This document shows positions 45,498 through 53,257 of a DNA stretch of 64,000 bases, piece by piece. Below the pieces are notes generated by a model. The model worked only from the letters and a program-made list of their open reading frames with translations. It searched no databases and was not told where the DNA came from. The first letter of the stretch is position 1. The number at the start of each line of letters is the position of its first letter. Source of the DNA: Saprospiraceae bacterium (lineage in GTDB: Bacteria; Bacteroidota; Bacteroidia; Chitinophagales; Saprospiraceae); contig JANQRV010000402.1 in assembly GCA_028284395.1 (NCBI GenBank), forward strand, positions 1-64,000. The letters run 5' to 3'. A program made the position numbers and the translations under genes.

Positions 45498-48400
45498 ATT
45501 CAAGTTGACCTTGATACCGATATTCAATTCGTCCGGCAACGAGATCTGATCACCGCCTTCCGTTTTTTCTACGAGATTCAGGTGGACTGCCAGTGTTTCC
45601 TTAGTGATATAATCGCCATACTTTTCTACTGCGGGCACTATATTATCGTGTTTTTCCAGTTCGATTTGGATTCGATCGGTTACTTCAAAGCCTTTGTCCT
45701 TTCTGAGATTTTGAATTCGGTTAACCAGTTCTCTTGCCATACCTTCCGCTTTCAACTCATCATTGAGTGTAACATCCAATGCCACGGTAATAGGTCCGTC
45801 TGATGCTACTTGCCAGCCGGGAATATCTTCGGTGACAATTTCGAAGTCTTCCATCGTCAGGTCATAAGATTCATCGTTCACTTTGAGAAGATAGCTGTTA
45901 TTAGCTTCAATGGCAGAAATATCCGCTTGTGTCAAACTATTGATCGCCTGGGCCGCAGCCTTCATGTTTTTGCCCAGTCGCCTTCCCAGTGTTTTGAAAT
46001 TAGGTTTGATTTTTTTCTTGATGATGTTGCCCGATCCGCTTACGTATTCCACTTCTTTGACATTGACTTCGGCCAGTATGACATCTTTTACGGCATCTAC
46101 TTGCCCCTGAAACTGATCGTCAAGGATCGGTAGGAGGATTTTCTGTAGCGGTTGTCTTACATTCAAACGTTTGCCTTTGCGCAAAGAAAGTACTAAGGAG
46201 GAGATCCTCTGGGCATAGTCCATCTTTTCTTCCAGAGCTCGATCGATCGCTGATTCGTTTACCGTGGGGAAATCCGCCAGGTGGACAGACTGAGCTGATT
46301 CCTTCTTAGTGACATCGTTCATGTTTCGGTACATCCAGTCAGAATAAAATGGGGCTACGGGAGCCATTAATTTGGCTACCGCAATCAGACAATCGTACAG
46401 GGTTTGGTAGGCGGCTAATTCCCTTTGGGAATACTGCTCGCTCCAGAAACGTTTCCGATTGCGACGGACATACCAGTTGCTTAGGTCGCGATCCACAAAA
46501 TTTTGGATGCGGCGGGTAGCACTAGTTGGTTCATAATCCGCATAATCCTCGTCTACCGCCTTGATCAGTGAATTGAGACGGGATATGATCCACCGGTCGA
46601 TTTCTTCCCTTTCGGCTAATGGAATGGCTTGTTCTTCATATTTGAAGCCACATAGGTTAGCATACTGAGCAAATATCCCGTTGTAAGTCTGGAAAATAGG
46701 ACGGAACAATTTCTTACGAACTTCGTCAACGCCTTCCAAATCGAATTTGAGATTATCCCAGGGCTGGGCATTGGAGATCATATACCAGCGTACAGCATCT
46801 GCACCATATTGGGCCAAGGCGTCAAAAGGATCAACGGCATTGCCCAATCGCTTTGACATCTTAACTCCGTTCTTATCCAAAACCAAACCATTGGAAACAA
46901 CATTCTTAAAGGATACACTGTCGAAAGCCATGACAGCAATGGCGTGTAAACTATAGAACCAACCCCTAGTTTGGTCTACTCCTTCCGCAATGAAGTTGGC
47001 GGGGAAGCTGCGCTCGAATTGATCTTTGTTTTCGAAAGGATAGTGCCACTGCGCATAAGGCATGGCACCACTGTCAAACCATACGTCGATCAGATCCAAT
47101 TCTCGACGCATTTCCATACCATCTTCCGTTACCAGAACAATTTCATCGATGTAAGGGCGGTGTAGATCCTTGGGTAATTTTTGTTGTAGCCCCAGTTTCC
47201 CATTTGCCAGGTTGATTTCGTTCTGCAATTCCTCAAGCGAGCCGATACACTTTTCTTGCTTTCCATCTTCGGTTCGCCAGATTGGCAATGGGGTCCCCCA
47301 ATAACGAGAACGGGAAAGATTCCAATCTTGAAGGTTTTCTAACCACTTTCCAAAACGACCTTCTCCTGTTGAGGCAGGTTTCCAGTTAATGGTTTGATTA
47401 AGTTCGAACATTCGATCCTTCAGTGAGGAGGTTTTGATGAACCAACTGTCTAATGGGTAGTAAAGAACGGGTCTGTCCGTCCTCCAGCAATGAGGGTAAT
47501 TGTGCGAGTATTTTTCGGAATGAAAAAGTTTATTCTCCCCCTTTAATTTGATCACAATGTCAACATCGGTAGGCCTTTCCTCTTCTTGTCCGTAGTCCTT
47601 AACGTAACGCCCGGCAAAATCTGTCACTTCTTCAACGAATTTGCCTTGTTTGTCAACCAGAGGCATCGAATTGCCGTCTTTGTCCTTGACCATGAGTGGT
47701 GGAATGCCGTACTTCTGGGCAACCCGAAAGTCATCGGCACCAAAAGTAGGAGCAATATGAACAATGCCCGTACCATCTTCTGTAGACACGAAATCACCCA
47801 GTAAGACCTTAAAAGCAGGCTTATCCGGTTGGACATAAGGGAGCAATTGTTCGTATTCCATACCCTCAAGATCTGCCCCTTTCATTTCAGCAACAATTTC
47901 CAAATAAGGATAGGGTTTGTTACCTGGTTTGACATCCTCCGGTTGCAAGTCGGCCTGCTGTTCGGAGAAATAGGCGTTGAGCCGTTCTTTTGCCAGAATC
48001 ACTTGAATCGGTTCCTGAGTATAGCGATTAAAAGTCCGGACCTTTACGTAATCAATCTTGGCCCCGGCCGCTAAAGCTGTATTGGATGGCAAGGTCCAAG
48101 GTGTGGTTGTCCAGGCTAAGAAATACTCATTCTCAAGACCTTTAATCTTAAATTGAGCTACTGCCGAAGTATCCTTGATTTCCTTGTAGGCACCTGGCAT
48201 ATTGAGTTCATGGGTACTCAATCCAGTACCTGCCGCCGGAGAATAAGGTTGTATGGTGTAGCCTTTATACAACAAATCTTTGTCGTAAAGCTTCTTCAAA
48301 AGGAACCAAATTGATTCAATGTATTCATTTTTATACGTGATGTAGGGATCGTCAAGATCTACCCAATACCCCATTTTTCGCGTGATGTCATCCCACATGT

Positions 48401-48782
48401 CCTTATACCGCATTACGGTTTCTTTACACTTCGCATTGTACTCGTCGACGCTGATCGACTTGCCGATATCTTCCTTAGTGATACCAAGCTCCTTCTCTAC
48501 ACTCAGCTCGATGGGAAGTCCGTGGGTATCCCAACCTCCTTTTCGTTCTACTCTTTCTCCTTTCATAGAGTGAAAACGACAGAAGATGTCTTTAATCGTC
48601 CGGGCCATTACGTGGTGAATACCTGGTTTGCCATTGGCAGATGGAGGGCCCTCGTAAAAGACATAGCTATTGTCTTTATTCCGTTGGTCCACACTTTTTT
48701 CAAATGTTTTGTGATCATCCCAGAACTGAAGGATTTCACGATCTATTTCCGGAAGATTAAGGTTCTCGTACTTTTTATACAT
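45495..48782 (-). CDS. ileS: Isoleucyl-tRNA synthetase, type 2, with GIHH active-site motif
   Basis: 1095 residues, charging tRNA-Ile with isoleucine in the cytoplasm. Class I features are GPPSANGKPGIHH near the start, WDTHGLPIE before the editing domain, and KMSKR at 641-645. The length, the WDTHGLPIELSVEKELG block and the C-terminal extension without the Cys-rich zinc site place it in the type 2 (eukaryote-like) IleRS group. The normal HIGH motif is G54-I-H-H57: positions one and three are exchanged relative to HxGH. The DNA is unambiguous (bases 48612-48623). Type 2 enzymes resist mupirocin. A promoter and an upstream terminator are seen 40-95 bases before the start. Confidence 0.95.
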   Translation of the reverse strand: MYKKYENLNLPEIDREILQFWDDHKTFEKSVDQRNKDNSYVFYEGPPSANGKPGIHHVMARTIKDIFCRFHSMKGERVERKGGWDTHGLPIELSVEKELGITKEDIGKSISVDEYNAKCKETVMRYKDMWDDITRKMGYWVDLDDPYITYKNEYIESIWFLLKKLYDKDLLYKGYTIQPYSPAAGTGLSTHELNMPGAYKEIKDTSAVAQFKIKGLENEYFLAWTTTPWTLPSNTALAAGAKIDYVKVRTFNRYTQEPIQVILAKERLNAYFSEQQADLQPEDVKPGNKPYPYLEIVAEMKGADLEGMEYEQLLPYVQPDKPAFKVLLGDFVSTEDGTGIVHIAPTFGADDFRVAQKYGIPPLMVKDKDGNSMPLVDKQGKFVEEVTDFAGRYVKDYGQEEERPTDVDIVIKLKGENKLFHSEKYSHNYPHCWRTDRPVLYYPLDSWFIKTSSLKDRMFELNQTINWKPASTGEGRFGKWLENLQDWNLSRSRYWGTPLPIWRTEDGKQEKCIGSLEELQNEINLANGKLGLQQKLPKDLHRPYIDEIVLVTEDGMEMRRELDLIDVWFDSGAMPYAQWHYPFENKDQFERSFPANFIAEGVDQTRGWFYSLHAIAVMAFDSVSFKNVVSNGLVLDKNGVKMSKRLGNAVDPFDALAQYGADAVRWYMISNAQPWDNLKFDLEGVDEVRKKLFRPIFQTYNGIFAQYANLCGFKYEEQAIPLAEREEIDRWIISRLNSLIKAVDEDYADYEPTSATRRIQNFVDRDLSNWYVRRNRKRFWSEQYSQRELAAYQTLYDCLIAVAKLMAPVAPFYSDWMYRNMNDVTKKESAQSVHLADFPTVNESAIDRALEEKMDYAQRISSLVLSLRKGKRLNVRQPLQKILLPILDDQFQGQVDAVKDVILAEVNVKEVEYVSGSGNIIKKKIKPNFKTLGRRLGKNMKAAAQAINSLTQADISAIEANNSYLLKVNDESYDLTMEDFEIVTEDIPGWQVASDGPITVALDVTLNDELKAEGMARELVNRIQNLRKDKGFEVTDRIQIELEKHDNIVPAVEKYGDYITKETLAVHLNLVEKTEGGDQISLPDELNIGIKVNLN

Positions 48783-48822
48783 CTCTTAAAGTGTTGGGCA
48801 GCTACGTTAATTTAAAGAGCTG

Positions 48823-48853
48823 CAAATATACCAAACAAAAAAGCTCTGGCAAA
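48823..48853 (-). promoter_or_regulatory. ileS promoter (TTTG - 19 nt - TATATTTG)
   Basis: On the minus strand TATATTTG (48823-48830) fits the TAnnTTTG -7 box, and TTTG (48850-48853) lies 19 bases upstream as a -33 box. The -33 box falls inside the terminator hairpin at 48837-48875. The start codon is 41 bases after the -7 box. Confidence 0.7.
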
Positions 48854-48875
48854 TTCGATCTGCCAGAGCTTTTTT
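48837..48875. terminator. Bidirectional intrinsic terminator upstream of ileS
   Basis: AAAAAAGCTCTGGCA and its exact complement form a 15 bp stem around nine bases, with six T residues ending it on either strand. It is a textbook rho-independent terminator, but it lies between two divergent genes rather than after one. Confidence 0.85.
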
Positions 48876-49033
48876 GTGGAAATTCATTAGCACTTTTACA
48901 GATCGCCAGGCGATGAGTAAATTATAATGCTAATAGAAATTATGTTAGAAAAAAGGTTCATGTTATCATTGTTCTATATCTCAAAACTATGATAATTTTT
49001 CAAGCGAGTCAAGGTGACGGCAATCTATTTCTT

Positions 49034-49939
49034 ATGCTACGATCGATTTTGGGTATTGTTACCCCTTGCTTCATGTTGGGGTTACTCAGTTGTCAAAAAC
49101 ATGGGAACGTGGTCGAAAGTAGATCCCCGATGATCTTGCCGGCGAAAGCCCAAGGCCATATCGATACCATGGACTACAGCGAATTTGATCGAGAGGGGAT
49201 TGTGAGGCGCTTACAATCGAAAATTGATCGGAAAGAACCGTTAATAGCTTATGTGTTGGTCCCCCTTTGCGATAATGAAAACCAGGGTATCGTACCGGTT
49301 CCAAGTCAACTTGGGAATGGGGAAGATCCAGACCGCAATCTGTATTGGGGAGCACGGTACGGATTGAAAACCTATTTTAAACGGCATCCATTGTGGCAAC
49401 TTGTTTATGCTACGGACTCCACCAAAACTCCTGTTCTTGAAAGGTTGGTATTCAAACGAACCTTTGCGGATCACAGAGTGGTCTACCTGATCGCAGATGC
49501 GTATCGAGGAGATCATATGAAAACATGCGTGCGTCATTTTCTATCGACGGTAGCAAATGAAAGACGATCACCCTCCTTTGACAAGGACAAGTCTCGGACT
49601 GTCGAACCGGATTTAATCGGCTTTGTTGGCCACAATGGCCTCATGGATGCTCCGGCAGATACGGTTTTTGCAAAGCATGATTTACAGAAAGACGTGGTTG
49701 TCTTGGCATGTGTATCTCGGCCTTATTTCAAAGACTTCCTCAAATACGGTAAAGGCTTCCCTCTTGTGACAACTGAGAACCTTTTGGCTCCAGAGGCCTA
49801 TGTACTGGAAGGGATCTTAGAAAGCTGGGCGCAGTTGAATAGCGGCTCGGAAATACGATTGGCAGCAGCTCGAAAATATCATGAATACCAAAAATGTGGG
49901 GTGAAGGGAGCACTCACCATTTTTCGGACGGGCTGGTAG
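49034..49939 (+). CDS. Hypothetical lipoprotein
   Basis: 301 residues from the ATG at 49034 (MLRSILGIVTPCFMLGLLSC), which gives a signal peptide with lipobox Cys20; the frame opens 45 bases earlier but that start lacks a signal. The body begins with an IVRRLQSKIDRKEPLIAYVL block, then a Trp/Tyr-rich stretch NLYWGARYGLKTYFKR, and later VGHNGLMDA and VVLACVSRPYF. These look like conserved motifs of an uncharacterised family, with an alpha/beta character and possibly a nucleophile Cys in VLACVS. I cannot name a function. The gene stands alone. Confidence 0.75.
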   Translation: MLRSILGIVTPCFMLGLLSCQKHGNVVESRSPMILPAKAQGHIDTMDYSEFDREGIVRRLQSKIDRKEPLIAYVLVPLCDNENQGIVPVPSQLGNGEDPDRNLYWGARYGLKTYFKRHPLWQLVYATDSTKTPVLERLVFKRTFADHRVVYLIADAYRGDHMKTCVRHFLSTVANERRSPSFDKDKSRTVEPDLIGFVGHNGLMDAPADTVFAKHDLQKDVVVLACVSRPYFKDFLKYGKGFPLVTTENLLAPEAYVLEGILESWAQLNSGSEIRLAAARKYHEYQKCGVKGALTIFRTGW

Positions 49940-50069
49940 GTTAACAGCTCATTAACAGAGCCGTTACAACCATTTCCTTACATTTAAGCAGCTGCTTAAT
50001 CATCTTTTTCCTGAACATTTGTGTAATCTGCTGTCCATCGGCATCCTATATAAAACCAAACAAAACTAA

Positions 50070-50942
50070 ATGACTATGAGAAGGTTTCCCGTATGTATCT
50101 TCATCTCTTTCCTGCTTTTAGCATGCAGCAATGACAAAGCCGGCTTTGCCTCCATGGAGGCAAGCAACGATGATTTTTACGCCTCTGGTGATGAAGCGCA
50201 AGCCCTGCAAACGACCTCAAGGGAAGAAGCTGCTGATATGGCAATTGTCGGCCGGAAAATTATTAAGAATGCGGACTTTCGAATGAAAGTTAAAAAAGTG
50301 GACAGCAGCTCCAAAAAAATCGAAGATCTTGTTGCCTCCCACGGCGGATACATTAACTCTAAGAACCTCACCAACGATAGCTATCAATTGAGTAATCGGA
50401 TCGTGATTAAAGTACCAGCCGAAAAATTTGAAAACTTACTGGAGGAAATTGCAAAAGAAGCCGTCTTTGTCAATAGCAATCGAGTTTATTCGACCGATGT
50501 TACAGAGGAGTTCATCGATATTCAGACCCGCCTTCAAACAAAAAAGAACGTTCGAGACCGGTATATTGATATTCTGCGGAATAAAGCCAAAAGCGTAGAA
50601 GATGTACTCAAAGCAGAAGAGGCCATTCGGGTAGTACAAGAGGAAATCGAATCCAAAGAAGGACGACTTAAATATTTGCAAAATCAGATAGCGCTCAGTA
50701 CGATCAATCTTGAAATTTACGAAGAGGTGGAATACCGTGCTGAACCAGCTGCTTATAATAAGTCATTCGGAAAACGGATTCTGGCTGGTTTAGGCAGTGG
50801 TTGGGAGCTCATCTTGTCCATTTTCGTGGGTATTGCTCATATCTGGCCAATTGTACTTTTAGGGGGCTTGCTGCTTTGGCAACGCAAGCGAATCTTCCGT
50901 CGATTAAGAACTACCAGATCTGAGAGGTCTGGCAGTTCTTAA
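50070..50942 (+). CDS. DUF4349 domain lipoprotein
   Basis: 290 residues. The N-terminal lipobox ends at Cys19 (LLLAC); a second ATG two codons later (50076) would also serve as start. The DUF4349 domain covers about 60-270: a beta strand block with IIKNADFRMKVKKVDSSSKK, a VPAEKFENLLEEI segment, a coiled coil at about 160-210, and a C-terminal membrane helix (about 240-270, ILSIFVGIAHIWPIVLLGG) with a basic tail. So it is tethered at both ends in the envelope. The function of the family is unknown. The 3' end of the gene forms a terminator-like hairpin. Confidence 0.88.
   Translation: MTMRRFPVCIFISFLLLACSNDKAGFASMEASNDDFYASGDEAQALQTTSREEAADMAIVGRKIIKNADFRMKVKKVDSSSKKIEDLVASHGGYINSKNLTNDSYQLSNRIVIKVPAEKFENLLEEIAKEAVFVNSNRVYSTDVTEEFIDIQTRLQTKKNVRDRYIDILRNKAKSVEDVLKAEEAIRVVQEEIESKEGRLKYLQNQIALSTINLEIYEEVEYRAEPAAYNKSFGKRILAGLGSGWELILSIFVGIAHIWPIVLLGGLLLWQRKRIFRRLRTTRSERSGSS
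50906..50940 (+). terminator. Hairpin at the DUF4349 gene end
   Basis: AAGAACTACCAGA and TCTGGCAGTTCTT pair with a single mismatch around nine bases. The stem covers the last codons and ends at the stop codon. No long T tract follows. Confidence 0.5.
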
Positions 50943-50960
50943 AGAATTGTTCTTTGCCCA

Positions 50961-52340
50961 TTAGGACAACTTTTCCAATTCCACCGTGAAATGCCGCATA
51001 ATTGGAGCTTCCCACTTGATATCATAGCCTCTTTTGGCTTCATGTCGAGTTTCGTAGATGTTTTTTAAAGCGACTGCTATGTAGTCCATATGGGACATGG
51101 TGTACGTTCGTCTTGGAATAGCCAACCGGACCAGCTCCAGTTTTGGATACCGGTTTTTTCTGGTTACCGGATCTCGATCCGCCAAAATTGTCCCAATTTC
51201 TACACTGCGGATCCCCGCCATTATATAGAGCTCGATCGCTAGCGATTGTGCTCTATATTCCTGCTTGGCAATGTTGGGTACGAATTTGTCCGCGTCGAGG
51301 TAGATAGCATGTCCACCAAAAGGTTGTTGGACCGGGACACCGAATTCGACAAGTTTTTGCCCGAGGTAGTGAACTTGATCAACTCTACTCTTGAGATAAT
51401 CGAATTCGGTCGATTCTTGAAGGCCTTGGGCAAGTGCCCCCATGTCCCGACCGGACATGCCCCCATAGGTGACGAACCCCTCATAAATGATATTGTAAGT
51501 AATGCATTCTTTGTATATGTTTGGATCCTTGAGTGCTATAAATCCTCCCATGTTGACAATACCATCTTTTTTGGCGCTCATCGTCATGCCATCACCATGT
51601 GCAAACAACTCTTTAACAATGGCCTTGATGGATTGATGTTCGTACTCTTTTTCCCGGGTTTTAATGAAATAAGCGTTTTCTGCAAAACGCGCTGAGTCGA
51701 AATAGAGCGGGATGCCATATTGATTGCATAGGGTACGCACCTCACGGATATTTTTCATGGATATGGGTTGGCCACCCGCTGAATTACAAGTTACGGTAAT
51801 TAGTGTAAAAGGGATTTTCTCAACGGGATTGGATTGAAATACTTCCTCTAATTTTCGCAGATCGATATTTCCTTTAAAAGGATGGTAAACTGAAGTGTCG
51901 AAAGCTTCTTCGATGGTGCAGTCGATCGCTGAGGCCTTTCTAAATTCAATGTGACCTTTAGTCGTATCGAAATGCGAATTTCCAGGGATGACATCTCCTT
52001 CCTTAACCAAAGCCGAGAATAGAACATTTTCGGCGGCTCGCCCTTGATGGGTTGGTATGAAGTAGGGAAAACCGGTCAAATCTTGAACTGTCTTTTCGAG
52101 TTTCGCGAAAGAGCGGGAGCCGGCATAGCTTTCGTCGCCTAGCATCATTTCTGCCCATTGCTTGTCGGACATTGCTCCCGTGCCGGAATCTGTTAGCAGA
52201 TCGATGATCACCTGGTCACTGGAAAGCTTAAATAAATTATATTTAGCTTCTTTGATCCATGTTTTTCGTTGTTCAATGGTAGATTTATGAATTGATTCCA
52301 CCATTTTGATTTTATAAGGTTCTATATATGGAAGTACCAT
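50961..52340 (-). CDS. tnaA: Tryptophanase
   Basis: 459 residues of the PLP-dependent beta-eliminating lyase family, splitting L-tryptophan to indole, pyruvate and ammonia in the cytoplasm. The PLP Lys is Lys258 (MSAKKDG). It is tryptophanase rather than tyrosine phenol-lyase because the discriminating positions are Asp125 in HFDTTKGH, DSARFAENAYFIK at 215-227, VEIG instead of MERG in the late block, and His450 in RHF near the end. The start MVLPYIEPYKIKMVES matches the PEPFRI beginning of the family. A promoter lies about 190 bases upstream, leaving a long leader. Confidence 0.93.
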   Translation of the reverse strand: MVLPYIEPYKIKMVESIHKSTIEQRKTWIKEAKYNLFKLSSDQVIIDLLTDSGTGAMSDKQWAEMMLGDESYAGSRSFAKLEKTVQDLTGFPYFIPTHQGRAAENVLFSALVKEGDVIPGNSHFDTTKGHIEFRKASAIDCTIEEAFDTSVYHPFKGNIDLRKLEEVFQSNPVEKIPFTLITVTCNSAGGQPISMKNIREVRTLCNQYGIPLYFDSARFAENAYFIKTREKEYEHQSIKAIVKELFAHGDGMTMSAKKDGIVNMGGFIALKDPNIYKECITYNIIYEGFVTYGGMSGRDMGALAQGLQESTEFDYLKSRVDQVHYLGQKLVEFGVPVQQPFGGHAIYLDADKFVPNIAKQEYRAQSLAIELYIMAGIRSVEIGTILADRDPVTRKNRYPKLELVRLAIPRRTYTMSHMDYIAVALKNIYETRHEAKRGYDIKWEAPIMRHFTVELEKLS

Positions 52341-52644
52341 TTCTAATAGATTTTAGTGCCCAAAGAATCTTCAAATTCTTGGACCCTGTCTTTAAAATTG
52401 GATGAGATGAGGAGAGGAATTTTCTCTCTGAAAAGAAATGAAATATGGAGCTAATGGGAGTAGGAATCCCTGTCCTTGACATTGAGGTAAGTGAGATAAA
52501 ATGGTCCCATAATTCTAATGTTGAATCTGTACAAAGATAAATACTATTCGGATATCGGTCAAGTTTCAATCGGGGCGGTCAGATACAACTTTTTGAGGAC
52601 ACAATGGTTTTGTAAGAGTATTGATCACAAAAAAATGAGGATTT
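52341..52644. other. Leader region of tnaA and gap to the next gene
   Basis: 304 bases between divergent genes. It holds the tnaA promoter at 52532, an A/T-rich leader with a small hairpin (AAGAAT with ATTCTT near 52363-52380), and an open frame overlapping the tnaA start whose reality is doubtful. No other gene is seen. Confidence 0.5.
52532..52562 (-). promoter_or_regulatory. tnaA promoter (TTGA - 19 nt - TATCTTTG)
   Basis: TATCTTTG at 52532-52539 on the minus strand fits TAnnTTTG, and TTGA at 52559-52562 is 19 bases upstream, the same spacing as at ileS and rplY. The start codon is about 190 bases downstream. Confidence 0.6.
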
Positions 52645-53250
52645 ATGGCCGATCTGTGGGAGTACTTCAAAAATCTTTTTCGCAAGGCGCAGACCAGCTC
52701 TCCTTCCAATCCTTATTTGCACGAATTGATCGTTAGAACAGATGAAGAAATTACAGACTATGAGCGTTGGAAAAAGACCCTGGTGCGACGTCGGTTGCAA
52801 AATTGGTTGTCGGATCAATATGCCATCCATCGCGTATTGCCGGACGACATCGATGAAGCGCTCGATTTTCTGGATACCCCTGCTTCAAAGGGGTTTGTAA
52901 TCCACTTACACAGGACGCAATACAGTCAAAGGGATGCCATTCATTTTTTTGATTTTTTGAGGGAGAGAGTGCTGACCCAAAACTATCGAGTTCAGATATC
53001 CGATCATCGAACGTATGCCAAAAATGACTGGATGGAGGCCTCGCAACGGCATTACCTAAAACCTCGCTTAGACATAAATGAAAAGGGAGGGAAGATGAAG
53101 CAGCAATTCGGTAATATTACGATTGAATTGTTAATGAGAGATGACCGGCCTTATAATCTAAAGTTTCAGGCAACGACCTACAAGGACTTTCAATTTGAAG
53201 AGGCACTCCCCTTTAATGACCTCATGCAGATTGTTTTAGGTGACAATTAA
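52645..53250 (+). CDS. Hypothetical cytoplasmic protein
   Basis: 201 residues with no signal peptide. It starts MADLWEYFKNLFRKAQ, has a helical first half rich in Arg, Trp and Asp, and a second half with predicted strands (GFVIHLHRTQYSQ, NYRVQISDHRTY, QFGNITIELLMRDDR, YNLKFQATTYKDF). It looks like a conserved Bacteroidota protein of unknown function. It converges with the kinase/RapZ fusion gene, eight bases from its stop. Confidence 0.8.
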   Translation: MADLWEYFKNLFRKAQTSSPSNPYLHELIVRTDEEITDYERWKKTLVRRRLQNWLSDQYAIHRVLPDDIDEALDFLDTPASKGFVIHLHRTQYSQRDAIHFFDFLRERVLTQNYRVQISDHRTYAKNDWMEASQRHYLKPRLDINEKGGKMKQQFGNITIELLMRDDRPYNLKFQATTYKDFQFEEALPFNDLMQIVLGDN

Positions 53251-53257
53251 TGGGCGT

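Noticed and set aside
50961-52340. Tyrosine phenol-lyase instead of tryptophanase
   Set aside because: Asp125, DSARFAENAYFIK, VEIG and His450 match tryptophanase; the phenol-lyase residues (Thr, DATRCVEN, MERG, Phe) are absent.
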